From Ferrovaceae bacterium (GTDB lineage Bacteria; Pseudomonadota; Gammaproteobacteria; Burkholderiales; Ferrovaceae): a stretch of 5,155 bases of DNA. The position numbers and the translations under genes are program-made. Within the stretch, counting starts at the first letter, position 1, and each line of letters opens with the position of its first letter. Shown here in pieces: positions 1 through 5,155 of the stretch. The notes under the pieces were generated by a model. That model was not told where the DNA came from. It searched no databases and saw only the letters and a program-made list of their open reading frames with translations. The stretch lies in the NCBI GenBank assembly GCA_027457225.1, contig DAIDTL010000092.1, positions 1 to 5,155 of the forward strand, in the 5' to 3' direction.

Positions 1-14
1 TCCATGGGGGGTGC

Positions 15-1298
15 TCAGTCGTTATGTGTTGCAGCCATGTCTTCCAGCTCGAAAGCCGCAGCGAGCATGGCCAATCGTGCGACCACACCATAAGTATAGA
101 AGCGATTGGGGGTGGCATCAGGGGACTGGTTCTGATCCGGGGCGATGGCGGTGGTTTCAAATGCCAACGGCACAAAGTGTGCACCAGGGGCATTGAGGTT
201 TTCATTGATGCCGCGTTCCGTATGCACCCGGTAAAACCCTCCGACCACGTAATGGTCAATCATGTATATCACCGGTTCTGCCACGGCGCCTTCGACGCAC
301 TCATAGGTGTAGACCCCTTCCTGAATCAACACTTCGCTCACGGTTTGGCCTTCTTTGATGGTGGACATTTTATTACGTTGTTTACGGTTGAGGCTTTTCA
401 GGTCGTCCGGGCTTTTGACCGTCATAATGCCCATGCCGTAAGTCCCTGCATCTGCCTTGATGATCAGAAAAGGGTCATCCTGAATCCCATTCTGGGCGTA
501 CTTCTCCCGGATTTTCCCAAGCAGTATTTCAACTTGCGTGTACAGGCAGTCTAGACCTTGCTTATCTGAGAAATCGACTTGACCACAGTGACTGAAATAG
601 GGGTTGATAAGCCACGGATCAATGCCCACGAGGCGTCCAAAATCTTCAGCGACGCGGTCGTAAGCGGCAAAATGCCGTGATTTACGTCGAGTGCTCCACC
701 CGGCATACAAAGGAGGGACGATGGGTTGCGACAATCCCTGCAACAGGTCGGGTATGCCAGCAGTCAGATCGTTGTTGAGCAAAATGGCGCACGGATCAAA
801 GCCCTTCAGTGTCAGTCGATTGCCTGAACGAGAGACGGGCTCCAAAGTCAAGATTTCGCCCGAGGGCAACGTCACGGGGGTAGGGGCAGTGATTTCCGGG
901 AGCAGACTGCCGATGCGAACGGAAAACCCGGCACGTTGCAAAATGGATTTGAGGGAAGCCACATTTTGTAGATAAAACAGGGTGCTGGTGTGGTTTTCCG
1001 GAATCAGCATGAACTCGCGAGTGTCAGGACCTATTTTTTCAACAGTCATCATGGCAGCCTGAATGCACAGGGGTTCGAATTCAGGGCGCAGATTGTTGAA
1101 ACCGGCAGGAAATAGGTTGGTGTCTACGGGGGCCAGTTTGAACCCCGCATTGCGTAAATCGACCGAAGTGTAAAACGGGGCGGAATGGTCCTGCCACTGT
1201 TGGCGAAACCAGTGTTCTATGCCAGGCATGGCGTCCAGGATATGGTGTTCCAGCGCTTGTAACGGGCCGGTCAAAGCAGTCGTCAGATGGGGAACCAT
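15..1298 (-). CDS. gshA: Glutamate-cysteine ligase, ferrooxidans-type GshA
   Basis: Predicted cytoplasmic enzyme of 427 residues that joins L-glutamate and L-cysteine, using ATP, to give gamma-glutamylcysteine, the first step of glutathione synthesis. It resembles the GshA family first described in Acidithiobacillus ferrooxidans, which is distinct from the E. coli-type and plant-type ligases and usually about 430 residues, so the length fits. Conserved-looking blocks are SVDLRNAGFKLAPVDTNLFP (45-64), IPENHTSTLFYLQNV (99-113), a glycine-rich KADAGTYGMGIM (281-292) that resembles an ATP-grasp nucleotide loop, and GGFYRVHTERGINENLNAPG (353-372). No signal peptide or membrane segment is seen. The ATG at 1298-1296 is chosen because AGGA lies six bases upstream on the minus strand (CACAGGACACTCA-ATG). 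The gene is transcribed away from the suf operon across a 139-bp gap. Family assignment is from recalled motifs; the catalytic residues themselves I cannot assign. Confidence 0.93.
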   Translation of the reverse strand: MVPHLTTALTGPLQALEHHILDAMPGIEHWFRQQWQDHSAPFYTSVDLRNAGFKLAPVDTNLFPAGFNNLRPEFEPLCIQAAMMTVEKIGPDTREFMLIPENHTSTLFYLQNVASLKSILQRAGFSVRIGSLLPEITAPTPVTLPSGEILTLEPVSRSGNRLTLKGFDPCAILLNNDLTAGIPDLLQGLSQPIVPPLYAGWSTRRKSRHFAAYDRVAEDFGRLVGIDPWLINPYFSHCGQVDFSDKQGLDCLYTQVEILLGKIREKYAQNGIQDDPFLIIKADAGTYGMGIMTVKSPDDLKSLNRKQRNKMSTIKEGQTVSEVLIQEGVYTYECVEGAVAEPVIYMIDHYVVGGFYRVHTERGINENLNAPGAHFVPLAFETTAIAPDQNQSPDATPNRFYTYGVVARLAMLAAAFELEDMAATHND

Positions 1299-1346
1299 TG
1301 AGTGTCCTGTGAAGTGAGCGCTCTTAATTCTATCAGCAGAGCTAAG

Positions 1347-1376
1347 TTGCGAACTGGCCTGAAATAGTACTATAAT
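1347..1376 (+). promoter_or_regulatory. Sigma70-type promoter of the suf operon
   Basis: TTGCGA (1347-1352) and a perfect TATAAT (1371-1376) are separated by 18 bp, on the strand of the suf regulator and sufBCD. A start site near 1383 would leave a leader of about 55 bases before the regulator ATG. The -35 box matches four of six consensus bases and the -10 box all six. The -10 box lies inside an inverted repeat resembling an IscR type 1 site, so occupancy there should block polymerase. Confidence 0.7.
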
Positions 1377-1386
1377 AGTCTTGTAT
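1362..1386. promoter_or_regulatory. Putative IscR-like operator over the -10 box
   Basis: The core ACTAT-A-ATAGT (1369-1379) is a perfect inverted repeat around one base. Aligned by eye with the E. coli IscR type 1 consensus as I recall it (ATASYYGACTRWWWYAGTCRRSTAT), this 25-base stretch matches 18 positions, including an unbroken run over the central 12 (1369-1380) and the terminal STAT. The mismatches cluster in the left arm. A second, overlapping palindrome ATAGTACTAT (1364-1373) adds a third half-site. Position over the -10 of an operon that begins with an Rrf2-type regulator fits autorepression. The match to IscR is seen; binding by this regulator is inferred. Confidence 0.5.
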
Positions 1387-1409
1387 TATGTAACCCGTTG
1401 GCTAATCAA
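1380..1409 (-). promoter_or_regulatory. Candidate gshA promoter (weak)
   Basis: On the minus strand, TTGATT (1409-1404) and TACAAG (1385-1380) are separated by 18 bp, each matching four of six sigma70 consensus bases. This would give a leader of about 75 bases before the gshA ATG and would place the suf-side dyad immediately downstream of the start site. A competing candidate nearer the gene is TTCGCA (1353-1348) with TAGAAT (1332-1327), but its spacer is only 15 bp. Neither is strong; only the presence of some gshA promoter in 1299-1437 is likely. Confidence 0.22.
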
Positions 1410-1416
1410 TGATTTT
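1404..1416 (+). promoter_or_regulatory. Possible IHF-like site in the suf leader
   Basis: AATCAATGATTTT fits the recalled IHF consensus WATCARNNNNTTR at eight of nine defined positions (the last base is T instead of a purine) and is followed by an AT-rich tract (1412-1422). The same bases contain the dyad AATCA-A-TGATT (1404-1414). IHF takes part in control of the E. coli suf operon, but there it binds upstream of the promoter; here the site lies downstream of the suf promoter, in the leader. Such matches arise often by chance in AT-rich DNA. Confidence 0.18.
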
Positions 1417-1420
1417 TTAT

Positions 1421-1426
1421 AAAGGA
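1421..1426 (+). promoter_or_regulatory. Ribosome binding site of the suf regulator
   Basis: AAAGGA ends 11 bases before the ATG at 1438. The spacing is at the long end, but no closer purine-rich match or better in-frame start exists, and the protein start MIKIGRMTDYG lines up with the N-terminus usual for this family. Confidence 0.6.
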
Positions 1427-1437
1427 CTGCCAGAATC

Positions 1438-1899
1438 ATGATCAAGATAGGCAGAATGACGGACTATGGCACCCAGATCATGACCTATCTGGCGCGTGAT
1501 TCGGAACGGCTGCACGCTGCCCATGAGATTGCCCAGGCAGTGGGAGTGTCCTTGCCTACGGCCAACAAAGTGCTTAAAACCCTGGCGCGGGCAGGGTTAC
1601 TGGAATCACAACGCGGCATCAAAGGGGGGTATTTGCTGTCGCGGATGCCTGAACAAATTACCATGGCGGACATTATTCGGGCGCTGGAGGGGCCGGTCGG
1701 ATTGACCGACTGCGGAACGGTCCAACAGCCTGGAAACTGTAACCGTCAACCTTCCTGCTCGGTCAAAACCAACTGGCAAAGGATCAGCAAGGCGGTCAAT
1801 GACGCTCTGGCAGGCGTTACCCTGGCAGAACTGTCCGTACCACCTGTCCATCCCGTTCACATTACCCGCCAACCGGGGCAATCCAGAGTTCAATTATGA
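1438..1899 (+). CDS. Rrf2/IscR-family SUF system Fe-S assembly regulator
   Basis: A 153-residue transcription factor of the Rrf2 family, closest in features to the SUF-operon regulators of gamma-proteobacteria; databases may call it SufR-like or IscR. It should be a DNA-binding dimer sensing Fe-S cluster status. A winged helix-turn-helix spans about 1-70: the recognition helix is near SLPTANKVLKTL (38-49) and the wing carries RGIKGGYLL (59-67). Cys92, Cys101 and Cys107 are placed like the three cluster ligands of IscR (Cys92, Cys98, Cys104), but with a longer first gap. The residue three after the last cysteine is Lys110, where IscR has its His107 ligand. Residue 43 is Asn where IscR has Glu43. 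A Trp-centred helix (TNWQRISKAVNDAL, 111-124) and the VTLAEL end (127-132) are family-typical. Its stop overlaps the sufB start by four bases, so it is the first gene of the operon and probably autoregulatory. Confidence 0.9.
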   Translation: MIKIGRMTDYGTQIMTYLARDSERLHAAHEIAQAVGVSLPTANKVLKTLARAGLLESQRGIKGGYLLSRMPEQITMADIIRALEGPVGLTDCGTVQQPGNCNRQPSCSVKTNWQRISKAVNDALAGVTLAELSVPPVHPVHITRQPGQSRVQL

Positions 1900-3344
1900 G
1901 CAATACGACTTCCACACTCGAAGAGATCATCAGCCAGGAATACCAGCACGGGTTTGAAACGTCCGTAGAGGCGGATGCTTTGCCGCGTGGCCTGTCAGAA
2001 GACACCGTCCGGGTGATTTCTGCAAAAAAGAATGAGCCTGAATTTTTGCTGGAATGGCGACTTGCAGCTTATCGCCGTTGGTTGGAGATGACCCCTCCAG
2101 AATGGGCTAGCGTGCATTACCCACCCATTGATTATCAGGACATTATTTATTATTCGGCGCCCAAATCGCAGAAAGATGGTCCCAAAAGCCTGGATGAGGT
2201 GGATCCTGAGTTGCTGAAAACTTACGAAAAACTGGGCATCCCGCTGCATGAGCGGGCCATCCTCGCTGGCGTAGCCGTGGATGCTGTTTTCGACAGTGTT
2301 TCGGTCGCGACGACGTTTAAAGACAAGCTGGCGGAAAAAGGCATTATCTTCTGCTCGTTTTCCGAGGCTGTTCAACACCATCCCGAACTGGTACGGCAAT
2401 ATCTGGGTTCCGTAGTGCCCGTGCAGGATAATTTTTATGCGGCACTCAACTCCGCCGTATTCAGTGATGGCTCATTTGTCTACATTCCTCCTGGGGTACG
2501 TTGCCCCATGGAGTTGTCCACCTACTTTCGCATCAATGCCAAAAACACCGGGCAGTTTGAACGCACGCTGATCATCGCGGATCGCGATGCCTATGTCAGC
2601 TATTTGGAAGGCTGTACTGCTCCCATGCGAGATGAGAATCAGCTGCATGCTGCTGTGGTGGAGTTAGTTGCCCTGGAAAACGCCCAGATCAAATACTCGA
2701 CGGTTCAAAACTGGTACCCCGGTGACAATGAGGGTCGCGGAGGGATCTACAATTTTGTGACCAAACGAGGAGACTGTCGCGGGGCCCATTCAAAAATTTC
2801 CTGGACCCAGGTGGAAACCGGTTCAGCCATCACCTGGAAATACCCCAGCGTTATCCTCCGTGGGGATCATTCCGTGGGTGAATTCTATTCCGTTGCGCTG
2901 ACCAATCACCGGCAGCAGGCAGACACCGGCACCAAGATGATTCACATGGGTAAAAATACCCGGAGTACCGTTGTTTCGAAAGGGATTTCGGCAGGACACG
3001 GCCATCAGGCCTACCGTGGATTGGTGCGCATCGCGCGCGCGGCCAGCGGTGCGCGCAACTACACCCAGTGCGACTCCTTGTTGTTGGGCGACAAGTGCGC
3101 CGCACACACTTTTCCATATATCGAAGTCAAGAATGCATCTGCCAAGGTGGAACATGAAGCGTCCACCTCGCGTATCGGAGAGGATCAGCTGTTTTTCTGT
3201 CGTCAGCGCGGACTGTCTGCCGAAGATGCTGTTTCAATGATTGTTAACGGGTTCTGCAAGGAAGTGTTCAAGGAATTGCCCATGGAGTTTGCCGTGGAAG
3301 CCCAAAAGCTTCTTGGCGTCAGTCTGGAAGGCAGCGTCGGTTAA
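1896..3344 (+). CDS. sufB: Fe-S cluster assembly protein SufB
   Basis: A 482-residue cytoplasmic scaffold subunit of the SufBC2D complex, which takes sulfur from a cysteine desulfurase and assembles nascent Fe-S clusters. Length is close to E. coli SufB (495). The N-terminal helical part (about 1-140, with ISAKKNEPEFLLEWRLAAY at 41-59) leads into the beta-helix core. By alignment with the recalled E. coli sequence, Cys392 (in TQCDSLLLGDKC) corresponds to Cys405 and Glu421 (in VEHEASTSRIGEDQ) to Glu434, both needed for cluster formation; Cys240 (SYLEGCTAP) corresponds to Cys254. The C-terminal SMIVNGFCKEVFKELPMEFA (447-466) is the conserved region near the SufC contact. The ATG overlaps the regulator's stop (ATGA) with only a weak purine stretch upstream, so translation is probably coupled to the regulator. 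No essential residue appears missing. Confidence 0.97.
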   Translation: MSNTTSTLEEIISQEYQHGFETSVEADALPRGLSEDTVRVISAKKNEPEFLLEWRLAAYRRWLEMTPPEWASVHYPPIDYQDIIYYSAPKSQKDGPKSLDEVDPELLKTYEKLGIPLHERAILAGVAVDAVFDSVSVATTFKDKLAEKGIIFCSFSEAVQHHPELVRQYLGSVVPVQDNFYAALNSAVFSDGSFVYIPPGVRCPMELSTYFRINAKNTGQFERTLIIADRDAYVSYLEGCTAPMRDENQLHAAVVELVALENAQIKYSTVQNWYPGDNEGRGGIYNFVTKRGDCRGAHSKISWTQVETGSAITWKYPSVILRGDHSVGEFYSVALTNHRQQADTGTKMIHMGKNTRSTVVSKGISAGHGHQAYRGLVRIARAASGARNYTQCDSLLLGDKCAAHTFPYIEVKNASAKVEHEASTSRIGEDQLFFCRQRGLSAEDAVSMIVNGFCKEVFKELPMEFAVEAQKLLGVSLEGSVG

Positions 3345-3355
3345 AGTCGTATATC

Positions 3356-3360
3356 AGGAA
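3356..3360 (+). promoter_or_regulatory. Strong Shine-Dalgarno that sets the sufC start
   Basis: AGGAA lies six bases before the ATG at 3367, in the 22-bp gap after sufB. It decides the sufC start against an upstream in-frame ATG at 3241 that would sit deep inside sufB and add 42 residues unlike any SufC N-terminus. Confidence 0.8.
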
Positions 3361-3366
3361 TTTATC

Positions 3367-4143
3367 ATGCTCATTATCAAGGATCTTCATGCGTCGGTTG
3401 GGGACAAACCCATCCTCAATGGTATTAATCTCGAAATAAAGGCGGGTGAAATCCACGCCATCATGGGGCCCAATGGGTCCGGAAAAAGTACTTTATCGAA
3501 TGTGCTGGCCGGCCGTGAAAATGCGACGGTCACTTCAGGATCTGTTCTCTATCAGGGGAAAGACCTGCTGGCGCTGGCCGTTGAAGAGCGTGCACGGCAA
3601 GGCGTTTTTCTGGCGTTTCAATATCCGGTCGAGATTCCTGGCGTCGGCAATGTGTATTTGCTGAAAGCAGCGCTCAACGCGCAGCGCAAGCATCGTGGTT
3701 TGCCTGAGTTGGATGCGCTGGATTTTCTGGCGCTGGTCAAGGACAAGATGAAGTTGATGGAAATGAACGAATCCATGCTCTACCGTTCCGTCAATGAAGG
3801 GTTTTCTGGTGGCGAGAAAAAACGCAACGAAATCCTACAGATGGCGGTGCTGGAGCCCAAACTTGCCATTCTGGACGAAACCGATTCAGGGCTGGATATT
3901 GATGCACTCAAGATCGTTGCGAATGGTGTTAACAGTCTACGTGCCGAAGATCGCGCCATGATTTTAGTGACCCATTACCAGCGCTTGCTGGACTATATCA
4001 AACCCGACTTCGTGCATGTCCTGGTGGGCGGCAAAATCGTTCGTTCCGGAGTCCCGGAGCTGGCCCATGAGCTGGAAAAGCAAGGGTATGCCTGGGTCTG
4101 TGATGAAGGCATGGGCGTGGCAGAGGTGCAGCCTAAATCATGA
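3367..4143 (+). CDS. sufC: SUF system ATPase SufC
   Basis: A 258-residue soluble ABC-type ATPase that binds SufB and SufD; ATP-driven dimerisation of two SufC subunits is thought to open the SufB-SufD interface for cluster assembly. It is not a transporter and has no membrane segment. All ABC motifs are visible: Walker A GPNGSGKST (34-42, Lys40), Q-loop Gln85 in FLAFQYP, the SUF-type signature FSGGEKKRNE (146-155), Walker B LAILDE (166-171, catalytic Glu171), D-loop SGLD (174-177) and switch His203 in VTHY. Length is normal for the family (about 250). The start at 3367 is set by an AGGAA six bases upstream and by the N-terminus MLIIKDLHASV. Its stop overlaps the sufD start (ATGA). It lies between the genes of its two partners, as in most suf operons. 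Confidence 0.97.
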   Translation: MLIIKDLHASVGDKPILNGINLEIKAGEIHAIMGPNGSGKSTLSNVLAGRENATVTSGSVLYQGKDLLALAVEERARQGVFLAFQYPVEIPGVGNVYLLKAALNAQRKHRGLPELDALDFLALVKDKMKLMEMNESMLYRSVNEGFSGGEKKRNEILQMAVLEPKLAILDETDSGLDIDALKIVANGVNSLRAEDRAMILVTHYQRLLDYIKPDFVHVLVGGKIVRSGVPELAHELEKQGYAWVCDEGMGVAEVQPKS

Positions 4144-5155
4144 GTGCGGCCATTCAGCACTATCAATCAGAATTTGAGCGCGTAGGGCCATTACTGCCCT
4201 GGCGGGATTCTGCCCCATGGCATGCCTGGCGACAATCGGGATGGTCGCGTTTTGCCGAGCAGGGATTTCCCTCTACGCGCCATGAGGAATGGAAATACAC
4301 CAGTGTTGCTGTTCTGGAGAAACTGGCGTTGTCTTGCACTCCGGTCGTTCCAGAAGCCATGGCGTGGGCCCTGCTGAAGGAAAAATCAGTGCTGCCCGAC
4401 GCGAACCATCGTCTGGTTTTTGTCGACGGTGTGTACCAACCCAAGCTTTCCAGTGTAGAGGGGTTGCCATCCGGACTCCGGATGGGCGCAATTTCTGATC
4501 AATCTGCACAGGACAGCATCAGACTCCAAGGGCTGCTGGAACAGGTGCAGCGACGCACGCCTTTTGCTGCACTGAATGCAGCCTTTATGACGGAAGGTGC
4601 CTGGGTGGCCGCAGATGCCGACGTTCATCTGGATGAGCCGCTGTTGATCATGTATGTAGCGACCAAAGGACAGCATGCCATGCATCTGGTCAATGCCTAT
4701 GAAGCGGCTGCAGGAAGCACCTTTGCCGTGGTTGAACAGTATCTTGGCATGACAGATGAGCCCTACCTGATCAATGAGGTCACGGGAGTGACCCTGGAAC
4801 AGGGGGCAAAAATCACGCATGTCAAAATTCAACAGGAGGGGCCTCGCTCCTATCACATCGCCGCGTTACAGGCCTTGCAAAAACGCGAAAGCCGATTTGA
4901 TTCGCATTCCTTTGCGCTTTCTGGCGCACTGGGACGCAACGATATCGAATCTGCTCTGGTGGAACCGGGTGCCGCAGTGTCCATGAGAGGGTTGTACCGC
5001 GTGGCGGGGCGTGAACTTCAGGATTTTCACACCACCATTCGCCACGATAGCCCGGATTGTTCCAGCGATGAATGCTTCAAAGGGGTGCTGAACGAGTCGG
5101 GGCGCGCGGTGTTCAACGGCAAGATTCGGGTTGCGCCCGATGCTCAGCATACGAT
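4140..5155 (+). CDS. sufD: Fe-S cluster assembly protein SufD (3' end cut off)
   Basis: The first 338 codons of SufD, a SufB paralogue that pairs with it in SufBC2D and is needed for iron acquisition during cluster assembly. The frame runs open from ATG at 4140 through the right edge; SufD is usually about 420-440 residues, so roughly 90 residues are missing. Family marks include RHEEWKYTSV (47-56), RTPFAALNAAFM (139-150), the core segment RNDIESALVEPGAAVSMRGL (266-285), DFHTTIRHDSPDCSSDECFK (295-314) and RAVFNGKIRVAPDAQHT (322-338). The histidine equivalent to E. coli His360 (in the CSHGAT motif) would fall just beyond the window and cannot be checked. The start overlaps the sufC stop (ATGA), with GAGGTG (4123-4128) 11 bases upstream, so translation is probably coupled to sufC. 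Further suf genes such as sufS and sufU would be expected next, an inference from related operons. Confidence 0.95.
   Translation, partial: MSAAIQHYQSEFERVGPLLPWRDSAPWHAWRQSGWSRFAEQGFPSTRHEEWKYTSVAVLEKLALSCTPVVPEAMAWALLKEKSVLPDANHRLVFVDGVYQPKLSSVEGLPSGLRMGAISDQSAQDSIRLQGLLEQVQRRTPFAALNAAFMTEGAWVAADADVHLDEPLLIMYVATKGQHAMHLVNAYEAAAGSTFAVVEQYLGMTDEPYLINEVTGVTLEQGAKITHVKIQQEGPRSYHIAALQALQKRESRFDSHSFALSGALGRNDIESALVEPGAAVSMRGLYRVAGRELQDFHTTIRHDSPDCSSDECFKGVLNESGRAVFNGKIRVAPDAQHT

Noticed and set aside
24..554. A 176-codon open frame on the plus strand.
   Set aside because: It lies wholly inside gshA on the opposite strand, has no ribosome binding site, and its protein has no recognisable motif; it is a shadow of a conserved gene.
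1390..1415. An IscR type 2 site, suggested by TAACCC at 1391-1396.
   Set aside because: Only the left half fits the recalled type 2 consensus; most positions of the right half mismatch.
1404..1418. A rho-independent terminator or attenuator (dyad followed by six T).
   Set aside because: The dyad has at most a four- or five-base AT-rich stem with almost no loop, so no stable RNA hairpin can form.
1409..1441. A ten-codon open frame in the leader (MIFYKGLPES) whose stop overlaps the regulator's ATG.
   Set aside because: It has no Shine-Dalgarno and no run of regulatory codons. The overlap is suggestive of a leader peptide, but such short frames are common by chance.
1694..1712. A hairpin-like repeat (GTCGG/CCGAC) inside the regulator gene.
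   Set aside because: The stem is only five base pairs, within a codon-constrained coding region, and no T tract follows.
3241..3366. A 42-residue N-terminal extension of SufC from an upstream ATG.
   Set aside because: The extension overlaps the conserved SufB C-terminus in another frame. The ATG at 3367 has a well-spaced AGGAA and gives the usual SufC length.
4386..4856. A 156-codon open frame on the minus strand.
   Set aside because: It is antisense to sufD, whose plus-strand frame is conserved throughout; no initiation signal or family resemblance is seen.

Overview
The window looks like chromosomal DNA of a proteobacterium and is densely packed with housekeeping genes. I see no phage, transposon, CRISPR or RNA-gene signal. 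Two things suggest the taxon. The glutamate-cysteine ligase belongs to the roughly 430-residue 'ferrooxidans-type' GshA family, known from Acidithiobacillus and several beta-proteobacterial groups. The SUF operon is led by an Rrf2-family regulator and lacks sufA or sufE at its front, an order familiar from Acidithiobacillus- and Xanthomonas-type genomes. Base composition is moderate (just over half G+C by eye) and looks even across the window. An Acidithiobacillia or Nitrosomonadales/Ferrovales-like host is my inference, not a proof.

Layout: on the minus strand, gshA (15-1298) reads leftwards, with a possible next gene starting at the extreme left edge. A 139-bp divergent intergenic region (1299-1437) follows. 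It holds a good sigma70-type promoter for the rightward operon and an overlapping IscR-like dyad. On the plus strand come an Rrf2/IscR-type SUF regulator (1438-1899), sufB (1896-3344), sufC (3367-4143) and sufD (4140 to beyond the right edge). The regulator/sufB and sufC/sufD pairs each overlap by four bases (ATGA). sufC is preceded by a 22-bp gap with a clear Shine-Dalgarno sequence.

How they work together: SufB, SufC and SufD form the SufBC2D scaffold that builds Fe-S clusters using SufC ATPase activity. The regulator has three cysteines placed to hold an Fe-S cluster and probably senses cluster status, repressing its own operon through the dyad over the -10 box. gshA makes gamma-glutamylcysteine, the first step to glutathione, a thiol linked to redox protection and Fe-S cluster handling. 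Divergent placement of the two units around one short control region suggests, but does not show, co-regulation.

I found no undescribed system. The most interesting parts are the composite operator in the divergent region and the divergence of the regulator from classical IscR at key residues.
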